A DNA stretch of 23,631 nucleotides from Acetobacter sp. UBA5411 (GTDB lineage Bacteria > Pseudomonadota > Alphaproteobacteria > Acetobacterales > Acetobacteraceae), in assembly GCF_002409645.1 (NCBI RefSeq), contig NZ_DHNR01000036.1, forward strand, positions 1 through 23,631, read 5' to 3'. Below the pieces are notes generated by a model. It was given only the letters and a program-made list of their open reading frames with translations, was not told the origin of the DNA and did not search any database. The position numbers and the translations under genes are program-made. Shown in pieces: positions 1 through 7,652 of the stretch (positions are counted from its first letter, which is position 1; every line of letters begins with the position of its first letter).

Positions 1-96
1 CTTTTTCAACAGAATTGCCCTCATTCGAGACATATGTAGCTTGACCTGCCACCACCCAAAAGCGGACGGTAATGAGCACAACCCGACAATGATCGC

Positions 97-744
97 GTGG
101 TACCCATGCTCGACACTCTCTCGGAACTCGACATTCCCCCCAGATTCCAATGTTTGGCCTACCATTTTTCGCTGACATTTCTTCGGCAGAGTCTTCAACA
201 AGCGATCCAACCGCTCGACATTCAAGCGACGTCTCTCTCCTCTACAGAGATTGATGCTCCTAAAAGAGCTTCTTTCGACTTCAATTTAATAATTAATGCA
301 ATTGGAAAGGCGCTGGCACAAGAAAATGAGCAGCTAATAAAAAAATTATTTATTGTTAACGCATACCACACATGGGAACGAGCCGTGTGCAAAGCGTTCA
401 GTATCGCCGCTCCTGCGGAGAAAGATCCCAGGGGGTTCAAAAATATTGAAAAGGCCGCCTTGCGTCTTGATTTCGTATTGCATCCTGATCTGACACATGT
501 CGCAGACCTTACAAATATCTTGAAACATGGGAGGACGAAACAGGCATATCGACTTTACGAAGAGTGGCCGACATTGTTTACGTTTCCTAACTCGCAACAG
601 ATAAAAATAGAAGAGATCGAGAGCTTGGGTTGGACTGCGAGTGTGCGGCTAGATGCTATTTGGATCGATAAAATATTTAATATTCTTGAGCAGTCAGGAC
701 CTCCCATGTTTAAAAAGGCTGGACATAACTGTTCTGGGGGTTGA
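97..744 (+). CDS. Uncharacterised protein, possibly HEPN-like
   Basis: A 215-residue soluble protein that I do not recognise. The start used is GTG at 97; an in-frame ATG at 106 is equally possible, and an in-frame stop at 73-75 rules out a longer product. The middle is mostly helical, with a W93-E94-R95 segment in a helix (residues 85-101) and an N140-I-L-K-H144-G motif. Helical bundles with a conserved Asn/Lys-His-Gly turn recall HEPN or DUF4145-type proteins, but the canonical HEPN R-x4-6-H motif is not clear, so this is only a suggestion. There is no signal peptide or membrane helix. The gene is A+T-rich compared with everything after position 4200 and stands alone, with a 267-bp gap before the next gene. 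This suggests acquired DNA. Function unknown. Confidence 0.6.
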   Translation: MVPMLDTLSELDIPPRFQCLAYHFSLTFLRQSLQQAIQPLDIQATSLSSTEIDAPKRASFDFNLIINAIGKALAQENEQLIKKLFIVNAYHTWERAVCKAFSIAAPAEKDPRGFKNIEKAALRLDFVLHPDLTHVADLTNILKHGRTKQAYRLYEEWPTLFTFPNSQQIKIEEIESLGWTASVRLDAIWIDKIFNILEQSGPPMFKKAGHNCSGG

Positions 745-1011
745 ATACACTCCTTGAGTGCCTGTCTACTCACCGAGCTTCAAGAAGATAGGCAATAATC
801 GCCCTCATCTCAGTCATTTAATCAGAATATGCAACTCCCCGAAACCGGACGTGCAGCGGGGGGCAGTATGGCAGAATGAGGCTGGAATACGTATGACTGC
901 CTTTGGCATGTATTTCGGTTCCTATAACTTGGATATCGACTTCGGATCCATTTTTGACATTTGAAACGCCGAAGCCTTGTAAGGTGACGTTTCCTAGGCG
1001 AGACTGCCGAA
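745..1011. other. Non-coding gap with possible intron or element debris
   Basis: No convincing gene lies here; the short open frames on both strands lack a ribosome site and family resemblance. On the minus strand the stretch about 835-865 has a CCCCG/CGGGG-closed element with a GCACGTCCGGTTT-like core. That core resembles the conserved block preceding the protein-coding part of bacterial group II introns. It may be debris of such an element, or chance. Confidence 0.25.
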
Positions 1012-1773
1012 ATGATTGATCCTTCCCTGTCAACCTCCAAACCAATCGTCCACAAGGCGGAATGCAGCAAGTGCGGCGGGGTGCGCAACTGTGACATTCG
1101 CGGCAAGCACACAAAAAGCTATGACGACGAACATTTTTGGAGTCAGACCGTCTGGTATATCTTGGAATGTCGAGGTTGCGAGAACGTGTTTGTAAAAACT
1201 GTAGACACCAATTCTGAGGAATACGATCAGGACTACTCTGCAGACGGCTCTGGTGAAGTAATTACAACGATGGTCGAGACTATCCAATATTGGCCCGCGC
1301 TTTCTCAGAGAAAAGAGCCAGAGTGGATGTCCGAATATGGCGTTGACGCGGAGAATATGAGAGTTTTACATGCACCTCTCAAAGAGCTTTATGGCGCACT
1401 CAATAATGATTTAAGGATGCTAGCGGCAATCGGCATCCGGACCGTGTATGATATTGCCAGTGAATTACTCGGGATTGATCCGACTCTGGGTTTTGGCCAA
1501 AAGCTGGATGCTCTCTTGGATGGAAAGCATATTGGTCCGTTGGACAAGGAACGGCTCGAGGTGATTGTTGATGCTGGAAGCGCATCAGCTCATCGCGGAT
1601 GGCTGCCTCAGCTAGCGGATCTGGCAACAATGATGGATGTCTTAGAGCACTTCATCAATGAGGCATTTGTTGTGCCGGTCCGCCGTAAAAGGCTGAACGA
1701 AGAAGCCCTAAAAGTGAAGGGAACGGTGCCGCCGAAGCCCTCTCGAAGGAAGAAAAAGGTGGAAGCGAAGTAG
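1012..1773 (+). CDS. Zinc-ribbon protein with DUF4145-like domain
   Basis: A 253-residue protein. The N-terminus carries two CxxC pairs (C18/C21 and C53/C56) that look like a zinc ribbon. From about residue 118 to 220 a helical domain follows the DUF4145 layout: a helix with R143 and Y146, a QKLDALL helix, an acidic loop, then an AGSASAH element (H194) at the place where family members have a G-N-x-A-A-H motif. The C-terminal 30 residues are Lys/Arg-rich. DUF4145 proteins are mostly uncharacterised; several occur fused or next to restriction and other defence genes and are related to HEPN folds (family knowledge). Start is ATG 1012 with only a weak ribosome site. The gene is A+T-rich and isolated by gaps of 267 bp upstream and 520 bp downstream. 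Defence or nucleic-acid binding is an inference. Confidence 0.72.
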   Translation: MIDPSLSTSKPIVHKAECSKCGGVRNCDIRGKHTKSYDDEHFWSQTVWYILECRGCENVFVKTVDTNSEEYDQDYSADGSGEVITTMVETIQYWPALSQRKEPEWMSEYGVDAENMRVLHAPLKELYGALNNDLRMLAAIGIRTVYDIASELLGIDPTLGFGQKLDALLDGKHIGPLDKERLEVIVDAGSASAHRGWLPQLADLATMMDVLEHFINEAFVVPVRRKRLNEEALKVKGTVPPKPSRRKKKVEAK

Positions 1774-2220
1774 CTATATCGAGAATGTAGATCCGACAGC
1801 GATACCAGCTGTTCTTACAACATGATCGATATTTGCAGAAATCTCTACGGCAAAATGACGGGGAACGACTTGGCCCTTGTTGTGTCCCGTTTTACCACAC
1901 TGATCTGAAAGCGCCTTCGCGCAGAACCACAGCCCCGTCCATTGCTCCATTTGATCTGCCTGTCCTCTCCAGTGAGACAGCGGGGCGGTAGGCTGTGATC
2001 GCCCTCTTGTCGGCCATTCGAACAGTCGCACTGATTTTCACATAGCAGACATAGTCGATTTTAAAGCCACGCTGTATAATATAGTAGGCAGCGGAAGTTC
2101 CCATTTTGGAGTTTGATCAATGCAATGCAAATCAGTCATATTTTGTACAGCAACTAGATATAGCACAAAACGGTCACTTTGAGGCCTTGGTTGTTTGTCT
2201 TCAGTTATAAGTTAAGACCA

Positions 2221-2250
2221 CCGACATTTAGTGTTGAACTCGATCATAAT
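2221..2250 (+). promoter_or_regulatory. Candidate promoter of the two-gene module
   Basis: A CCGACA element at 2221-2226 is followed after 18 bp by CATAAT at 2245-2250. This is a fair sigma-70 match, giving a transcript start near 2257 and a leader of about 37 nt. It is a pattern match only. Confidence 0.3.
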
Positions 2251-2263
2251 GAGAAGATGGAAA

Positions 2264-2276
2264 ATATCTCAGATAT
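2264..2276. promoter_or_regulatory. Operator-like short palindrome
   Basis: ATATCT-C-AGATAT is a perfect 6-bp inverted repeat around one central base. It lies between the candidate promoter and the ribosome site (GCAGGAG, 2284-2290) of the gene at 2294. Its placement would suit a repressor site, but the element is short and A+T-rich, so chance is possible. Confidence 0.25.
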
Positions 2277-2293
2277 ATAATGGGCAGGAGTAG

Positions 2294-2740
2294 ATGAACT
2301 TCTTACGCAGTGAAAGTGATGGAATCGTTTTTGGTTACACACGTCGTCAGAGCAACACCCCCGAGGGTGGTTTAAGCTATAAATCAATGAACTACCATCG
2401 ACATTCTGGATACAAACGAGGCAAGACTATATGGAATTCTGATTTTCCGGTTAGCCAAGAGCCTATCGCGTTTGATGAGAGCGACTTTGCTCAATGGATG
2501 GATGGCGCCGGCAATCTTTGGTGGACTAGTACCGGAGCAGCTACAAAAGTCGGAGCTAATGGAGAACGCGTAGCGTTCTTCCCTGAATGCTCCAACCGCC
2601 CAGGTCCGTGGCATGGATACCCAGTCTCGCCGAGAGACGATGAAAATTATGAGATTCCTGAACAGCTAATCAGAGAGTGGCAGACTAAAAATATTATCGA
2701 TGATCTCATCGCATGCCGTATGCGAAAGGGGAAGATATGA
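2294..2740 (+). CDS. Unknown small protein, first gene of coupled pair
   Basis: A 148-residue cytosolic protein of no family I recognise. It starts at ATG 2294 behind a strong AGGAG three bases upstream. The N-terminal 50 residues are basic and polar. The core has an acidic-aromatic stretch (F60-D-E-S-D, W68-M-D-G, N74-L-W-W77). A striking turn-rich motif follows: F95-F-P then N101-R-P-G-P-W106-H-G-Y-P110. The C-terminus is a helix with I121-P and W129. The Pro/Trp/His/Gly motif looks like a conserved functional or binding site, but no catalytic assignment can be made. Its TGA stop overlaps the ATG of the next gene (ATGA, 2737-2740), so the two products are very probably made together and may form a complex. 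Confidence 0.68.
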   Translation: MNFLRSESDGIVFGYTRRQSNTPEGGLSYKSMNYHRHSGYKRGKTIWNSDFPVSQEPIAFDESDFAQWMDGAGNLWWTSTGAATKVGANGERVAFFPECSNRPGPWHGYPVSPRDDENYEIPEQLIREWQTKNIIDDLIACRMRKGKI

Positions 2741-3882
2741 TTGGAAAACGTCTAGTTCTGCATGGAACATTCATCGAGGCATATTTATATTTTGATTTTC
2801 TATGGTTGTTTGCCATTGATGGTAGCGTGAGAGCGTTCGATATCGCTGCGTTTTGTAATGAGTGTTTGAATGGGGAAGGGGCAGCCGCGAGAGCGTTATT
2901 CTCGGATAATCGTCTAATCAAGACAGGGAACGACGAGTTATATTCGCAAGTCACAGACCTTCGCAAAACAGGTGGGAGATATGATGTGTCTGCCGCTGAT
3001 ATCGATAGATTTTCTTATATTTTCGAGCGTGAGTTGGAATTTCGTAGCTTACTAGATGTGAAATTTTACTATGGATGTGCATATGTCGGAACCGATACTA
3101 GCACTGTTCAACTTACTGTTGCGAGCCAAGGCTCGTCGCAGGAAAAGCGCGGCTCAATAGCGAGGAATCGCCTTAATAATCGAAAGCTTTCCGATCTTCC
3201 GGCACGAGCTTTCCATTGCCGCTTTGGTGCTATTGGGGCAGCATGTGGACCTGCAGGTGGTTTAATCGGATTTGGAGCGGATTTAGAAGACCGAGTTAGC
3301 GAGTTTCAGCTCAATCTGTTTACTCAAAGCTCTTATGGGGTCGCTCTTAATGGTCGAGTAATAACAAATCTCTCCCGTCGCAATCAAGTGCAGATTTTTG
3401 ATGCGACCCTAGAAGACGAAAAATCAACGAAAGCAATAGACAGTGAATTTTCTCACCTTGATGAGAAATACAGTTTGACTAAAATATCGAAAAATCCGAG
3501 TGAAGAAATAAGCAATAAAATAAATAGTTTTTCTGAAAAAGATAGTATCGAGGGGATGTTTCTTTTTAACAAAACCATTTGGAAATTTAATACAGAAGGT
3601 TACTGTTGTCGCGTTAAATTGATGGGAGACGAGTTTAATCTCGGCCCTATTGAATTGACCCCATCCCGCCAAGGTCCACCCGGACGGGTCTTATCCATGT
3701 CTAGCATGTTGGGAGGGGTGATAGCGGAGACTGATGACGCCGTTTTTATACAGCAATCTGGAAAATGGAACTCTCTTATAGAGGAGCCTGTATATTCAAC
3801 TCGCGGATATCAGAATTCAAAGCGCTATCAGCGGGTTGCGACTGCAGTCACTCGAGATCGCGTAGAGATAATCGTAATATGA
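2737..3882 (+). CDS. Unknown protein, second gene of coupled pair
   Basis: A 381-residue protein. I take ATG 2737 as the start because AAGGGGAAG lies just upstream and the codon overlaps the previous stop; ATG 2713 in frame would add eight residues. The sequence alternates short beta-rich segments with turns: WLFAIDGSVRAFDI near residue 30, FGAIGAACGPAGGLIGFGAD near 185, YGVALNGRVITNL, GMFLFNKTIWKF, and VLSMSSMLGGVIAETDDAVFI near the end. This pattern suggests a beta-propeller or repeated-sheet architecture, by inference. A Lys/Ser/Glu-rich linker sits at about residues 230-270. There is no signal peptide, no clear transmembrane helix and no nucleotide-binding motif. Codon use is A+T-rich, unlike the genes after 4200. 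The partner gene suggests a two-component unit; function unknown. Confidence 0.68.
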   Translation: MIGKRLVLHGTFIEAYLYFDFLWLFAIDGSVRAFDIAAFCNECLNGEGAAARALFSDNRLIKTGNDELYSQVTDLRKTGGRYDVSAADIDRFSYIFERELEFRSLLDVKFYYGCAYVGTDTSTVQLTVASQGSSQEKRGSIARNRLNNRKLSDLPARAFHCRFGAIGAACGPAGGLIGFGADLEDRVSEFQLNLFTQSSYGVALNGRVITNLSRRNQVQIFDATLEDEKSTKAIDSEFSHLDEKYSLTKISKNPSEEISNKINSFSEKDSIEGMFLFNKTIWKFNTEGYCCRVKLMGDEFNLGPIELTPSRQGPPGRVLSMSSMLGGVIAETDDAVFIQQSGKWNSLIEEPVYSTRGYQNSKRYQRVATAVTRDRVEIIVI

Positions 3883-3974
3883 ATTATCGTTGCAAGCACC
3901 ACATCCGGTCAGTTTTATAATCGCTAATTGCCGCCTTATATGTATATGATTTGTGTCTGCATTTAGGGAGCCAA

Positions 3975-3991
3975 TCTCTACAATGTAGAGA
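3975..3991. repeat. Short inverted repeat
   Basis: Seven-base arms (TCTCTAC and GTAGAGA) are separated by a three-base loop, 93 bp after the stop at 3882. It could be a weak terminator of the two-gene unit, although no T-run follows on the plus strand, or a recombination or protein-binding site. Confidence 0.35.
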
Positions 3992-4173
3992 CCAATGAGA
4001 TATGTGAATTCATCGTTAAATCATTCATCTGAATGTCCGGCTATTGGTTCATGCCTTCCAATAGCTGACATACCGCCCTCCCCCAGAACCGACTGTCAAC
4101 TCAATGGAGATGAGATCGACAGGAAGCAACTGTCCTCAAACCGACCACCCGTAAATCATAAAAAAGTTTTTGG

Positions 4174-4197
4174 TGAAGCTTTTTCCAAAAAGCTTCA
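4174..4197 (-). terminator. Hairpin terminator of the MscS-type gene
   Basis: Eleven-base perfect arms (TGAAGCTTTTT and AAAAAGCTTCA) surround a two-base loop, 20 bp beyond the TAA of the minus-strand channel gene. Read on the minus strand a T-run (complement of 4160-4165) follows. The AAGTTTTTGG-TGAAGC wording is, from memory, a common intergenic repeat in acetic acid bacteria, so the element may be both repeat and terminator. Confidence 0.6.
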
Positions 4198-4217
4198 AAG
4201 AGCCTCGACACGCCAAA

Positions 4218-5393
4218 TTACAGAGAGAACATACCCCCCGGATTATCCGGCAGGCGTGCCTGCATCCGATACGGTGCAGGCTGGTTTTCGGGCGACGAGT
4301 CATGAGCCGAGAAGCGGGTTTGCGGGAAGGCTTCCGGGCAGTTTTCGCGGATCCAGACGATGATCTGCTCCCGGATGGCGCAGCGTAGATCCCAGCTTCG
4401 CACGGCTGTCCGGGCTCCGGCGGTGATACGCAGCATGATCACCCGATCCGTTGAGTCAGCCACCTGCACGCTGAAATCCTTGCCGTTCCATTCACGGCAT
4501 CCTTCAACAATTTCAGCAAGTCTGGTGCGGATGATGTCCACGGGCGCCAGAAAATCGAGATAGAGATAGACCGCGCCGGTCAGTTCGGCGGAGTTGTAGG
4601 TCCAGTTCTCGAAAGGGTTATCGAGAAAGTAGGAGAGCGGCACGATCCGCCTGCGCTTGTCCCATGCCCGGAGGACCACAAACGTCGCATTGATTTCCTC
4701 GACCCATGTCCAGTCGCCTTCGAAGGAGATCATGTCGCCCATGCGGATGGGTTGGGTGACGGCAATCTGCGCGCCGGCGATGAGGTTGGTCAGCACGGAC
4801 CGGGCAGCAAGACCGACGATGATGGAGGCTGCGCCGGCAGAAGCCAGCAGGCTGAGGCCATATTGCCGGACGGGTTCGAACGTCATGAGCGCCGCGCCGA
4901 CAGTCAGCAACCCGATGAGGATTTCCGCAATGCGTTGAAGCAGCCTGACCTGCGTCAGATGCTTTCTGCCCAGAATGTCTTCCTCGTGTTCCTCACCGGA
5001 GGCGTCGAGCTGCTCAATGTAGAGAGAGCAGGCAAGCCGGGCCGAGCGTATGAGGCTGAGCCCCACGGCGAACACGATCAGGACCGCCAGCAGATGCGCA
5101 AGCGGCCCCACGATCCGGGTGGAGATTTCCAGAGCTGGAATCGCCAGAATCATGGTGACCGATGCCGCGGCCAACTGGACGGGATGCCGCAGGATGGTGG
5201 CGCTGGTGCGGATGAAGGAGCCCGGTCGTTTTTTTCCCGGTACGCGGGCAAAACCGCGCTTGAGAATAAATCCTGCGACCCACGCAGCAGCGGCTCCGAG
5301 GGCGAAGAGGATGAAAAGGGAGGCGATGGTGGGAGGGAGCCAGTCGAACCACCCCTGAATGTCCAGGAGGGTTGAAAAAAACGTCTGTTTCAA
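4218..5393 (-). CDS. MscS-family mechanosensitive ion channel
   Basis: An inner-membrane small-conductance channel that would release solutes on hypo-osmotic shock. The chosen TTG start at 5393 has GAGGA seven bases upstream; a TTG at 5435 would add 14 residues but has no ribosome site. Four to five hydrophobic segments occupy the N-terminal half. The last is the pore-lining helix, with the family pattern GLSLLASAGAASIIVGLAARSVLTNLIAG. It is followed by the beta-domain signature PIRMGDMI and a cytosolic alpha/beta domain, including the NWTYN segment typical of YbdG/YnaI-like members. The length of about 391 residues suits this subgroup. It is the first core gene beside the A+T-rich block and is followed by its own hairpin terminator. 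Family assignment is firm; subtype and regulation are not. Confidence 0.9.
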   Translation of the reverse strand: MKQTFFSTLLDIQGWFDWLPPTIASLFILFALGAAAAWVAGFILKRGFARVPGKKRPGSFIRTSATILRHPVQLAAASVTMILAIPALEISTRIVGPLAHLLAVLIVFAVGLSLIRSARLACSLYIEQLDASGEEHEEDILGRKHLTQVRLLQRIAEILIGLLTVGAALMTFEPVRQYGLSLLASAGAASIIVGLAARSVLTNLIAGAQIAVTQPIRMGDMISFEGDWTWVEEINATFVVLRAWDKRRRIVPLSYFLDNPFENWTYNSAELTGAVYLYLDFLAPVDIIRTRLAEIVEGCREWNGKDFSVQVADSTDRVIMLRITAGARTAVRSWDLRCAIREQIIVWIRENCPEAFPQTRFSAHDSSPENQPAPYRMQARLPDNPGGMFSL

Positions 5394-5595
5394 AGGCTCG
5401 TCCTCATCCTTTCGCGCAGGAAAACAGATGGCCAAACGCCATCAGCAGGGCACAGCATACAGTTTTGCCCGAAGAATCTGTCGATTATGTTTCGAATGGA
5501 CTGTGGGCAGCCCGTATCAGGAGCGCAGAAACAGGCGAAAAGTTCCGACCCGATTCTGAATGGGGGCATGACGCCCGGCTCCGGAGGTCAGACGG

Positions 5596-5666
5596 GGAGG
5601 GGAGTAATCCCCTCCTTCTGGAAGCGTTCAGAACGCTTCAGGGACCAGACGCACATGGTCGTCTGG
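5596..5666 (-). terminator. Three consecutive hairpins after typA
   Basis: Between the mscS-like gene and typA are three stem-loops. 5596-5615 has 8-bp arms and a GTAA loop, 5621-5639 has 8-bp arms and a 3-base loop, and 5645-5666 has 7-bp arms extendable by GGG/CCC past one mismatch. They lie 20-90 bp past the typA stop on the minus strand. They probably terminate or stabilise the typA transcript. None has a clear T-run directly behind it, so Rho-independence is uncertain. Confidence 0.5.
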
Positions 5667-5686
5667 CCCCCTGTAGTCGTGTTCTA

Positions 5687-7510
5687 TCAGTCGTTTTTCT
5701 TTGAACGCTCGTTCTTCTTGCGCTCGTGCGGGTCTAGGTAGCGCTTGCGCAAACGCACGGCGGACGGTGTGACTTCCACCAGCTCGTCGTCCTCGATGTA
5801 GGCAATCGCCTGCTCGAGGCTCATCTTGCGCGGCGGAACCAGAAGCAGGGCCTCGTCCTTGCCAGCGGCACGGATGTTGGTCAGCTTCTTTTCACGGACA
5901 GCGTTCACTTCGAGATCATTCTCACGGGAATGCTCGCCGATGATCATGCCGACATAGACCTTCTCGCCAGCGCCGACGAACAGCGTGCCACGGTCCTGCA
6001 GGGAGAACAGCGAATACTGCGTGGTCGCACCGTCTTCAGACGAGATCAGCGAGCCGTTACGACGGCCTTCGATCGTGCCTGCATAAGGCTGATAGCCCGC
6101 GAACAGACGGTTCATGATGCCCGTGCCGCGCGTGTCGGTCAGGAACTCGCCGTGATAGCCGATCAGGCCACGTGACGGGATCAGGAAGGTCAGACGCACC
6201 TTGTCGCCACCGGACGGACGCATGTCCTGCATCTGGCCCTTACGGAGCGACATCTTCTCGACCACGACGCCCGAGTAAGGCTCGTCCACGTCGATCAGAA
6301 CCTCTTCGTAAGGCTCTTCACGCTCGCCGGTCTCTTCGTTGGTCTGGAACAGCACGCGCGGACGACCAATGGTCAGCTCGAAGCCTTCGCGACGCATCGT
6401 CTCGATGAGCACGCCAAGCTGAAGTTCGCCACGACCGGCAACCTCGAACGCTTCGCTCTCGGGGCTTTCCGTCACGCGGATGGCGATGTTGCTTTCCGTT
6501 TCCTTGAACAGACGGTCACGGATCTGACGCGACGTGACCTTCTTGCCTTCACGACCACCCAGCGGGCCGTCGTTGATGCGGAACGTCATGGACAGCGTTG
6601 GCGGATCGACCGGAATAGCCTTCAGGGCTTCGGTCACTTCCGGAGCAGCGATTGTCTCAGGAATGGTGGCCTCGGACAGACCCGCGACAGCGACGATGTC
6701 ACCGGCTTCGACCTCATCCACAGGCACGCGGTCGAGGCCACGGAAGGAGAGCAGCTTGGTCAGACGGCCTGTCTCGACAACGCTGCCGTCTTCACGCAGC
6801 ACGCGGACCGGCATGTTGACCTTCGCACGACCCTGCTCGACGCGACCTGTCAGCACGCGGCCGAGGAAGTTGTCGGACTCGAGGATGGTCGCAACCATCG
6901 CGAACGGCTTGTCCTTGTCCAGATTCGGAGCCGGGACGTGACGCAGCACGAGGTCGAACATCGGGGACAGGTCCTTGCGGGGTCCGTCCAGCTCCGTGTC
7001 CGCCCAGCCCTGACGGCCGGAAGCATACAGCATCGGGAAGTCGAGCTGTTCGTCGTTCGCGCCGAGGGAGGCGAACAGATCGAAGATCTCGTTGTGGACT
7101 TCGTCCGGACGGGCGTCGCCACGGTCGATCTTGTTCACGACGACAATCGGCTTCAGGCCACGGGCCAGCGCCTTGCCGACCACGAACTTGGTCTGCGGCA
7201 GCGCGCCTTCTGCGGCGTCAACCAGCACGATCGCGCCGTCCACCATGCTCAGGATACGCTCGACCTCGCCGCCGAAGTCGGCGTGGCCCGGTGTATCGAT
7301 GATGTTGATACGGGTGTCTTTCCAGACGACGGACGTGCACTTGGCGAGAATGGTGATGCCACGCTCGCGCTCAAGGTCATTGCTGTCCATCGCACGCTCA
7401 GCAACCTGCTGATGTTCGTGGAACGAGCCGGACTGCTTGAGCAGTTCGTCAACAAGAGTGGTCTTGCCATGATCGACGTGTGCGATAATGGCGATGTTGC
7501 GAATATCCAT
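5687..7510 (-). CDS. typA: Translational GTPase TypA/BipA
   Basis: A ribosome-associated GTPase related to EF-G, involved in stress and low-temperature adaptation and 50S assembly in other bacteria. I place the start at the ATG at 7510, giving MDIRNIAIIAHVDHGKTT and 607 residues, the usual family length; an open frame continues upstream to 7579 but adds an atypical N-terminus. The P-loop AHVDHGKT (about residues 9-16), the switch region ERGITI, DTPGHADF and the NKIDRGDARP element are all present. Domain III and V elements and the C-terminal TypA-specific domain (GYHGEFLTDTRGTGIMN, then the VRLRKRYLD tail) follow. Transcribed alone, with hairpins on both sides. Confidence 0.97.
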   Translation of the reverse strand: MDIRNIAIIAHVDHGKTTLVDELLKQSGSFHEHQQVAERAMDSNDLERERGITILAKCTSVVWKDTRINIIDTPGHADFGGEVERILSMVDGAIVLVDAAEGALPQTKFVVGKALARGLKPIVVVNKIDRGDARPDEVHNEIFDLFASLGANDEQLDFPMLYASGRQGWADTELDGPRKDLSPMFDLVLRHVPAPNLDKDKPFAMVATILESDNFLGRVLTGRVEQGRAKVNMPVRVLREDGSVVETGRLTKLLSFRGLDRVPVDEVEAGDIVAVAGLSEATIPETIAAPEVTEALKAIPVDPPTLSMTFRINDGPLGGREGKKVTSRQIRDRLFKETESNIAIRVTESPESEAFEVAGRGELQLGVLIETMRREGFELTIGRPRVLFQTNEETGEREEPYEEVLIDVDEPYSGVVVEKMSLRKGQMQDMRPSGGDKVRLTFLIPSRGLIGYHGEFLTDTRGTGIMNRLFAGYQPYAGTIEGRRNGSLISSEDGATTQYSLFSLQDRGTLFVGAGEKVYVGMIIGEHSRENDLEVNAVREKKLTNIRAAGKDEALLLVPPRKMSLEQAIAYIEDDELVEVTPSAVRLRKRYLDPHERKKNERSKKND

Positions 7511-7652
7511 CGTAAGGCGGACCTGATCTTTCTTTACGTACATGTCCGCCGCTGACAGCTTCAAGCGCGCAGCGGACACCTGTTAACGGCTGTCCATAGA
7601 GGGCGGCGGCGCGGATTGCACGCGAAACTTCGCGGTAAAGCGCGTCTTTGAC

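Larger units (their letters stand above)
1774..2293. other. 520-bp gap, possible minus-strand gene remnant
   Basis: No intact gene is supported. On the minus strand two overlapping open frames (2104 to 1892 and 2031 to 1774) read as plausible protein in sequence, one giving way to the other near 1950-1990. This could be a single short gene broken by a frameshift. Neither half matches a family I know. The G+C content in 1860-2000 is higher than in the flanking gene-free DNA. The last 80 bases hold the promoter region of the gene at 2294. Confidence 0.3.
3883..4217. other. 335-bp gap at the accessory/core junction
   Basis: No gene is supported. An open frame running from 3995 into the next gene's antisense strand has no ribosome site and no family resemblance. 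The gap contains a TCTCTAC-AAT-GTAGAGA hairpin (3975-3991) and ends in the strong hairpin at 4174-4197. Base composition changes from A+T-rich to G+C-rich across this interval. Confidence 0.5.

Noticed and set aside
758..964. Short plus-strand frame of 68 codons after the first gene
   Set aside because: No ribosome site, no recognisable motif, and it covers the possible intron-like debris on the other strand.
1..4217. CRISPR array, tRNA or integrase at the island
   Set aside because: I looked for regular repeats, tRNA T-loop signatures and recombinase motifs and saw none in this stretch.
3995..4363. Open frame of 122 codons on the plus strand
   Set aside because: It runs antisense into the clear MscS-family gene, has no ribosome site and its protein has no family resemblance.
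7511..7579. N-terminal extension of typA
   Set aside because: The added 23 residues are unlike TypA, whose N-terminus begins MDIRNIAIIAHVDHGKTT-style.
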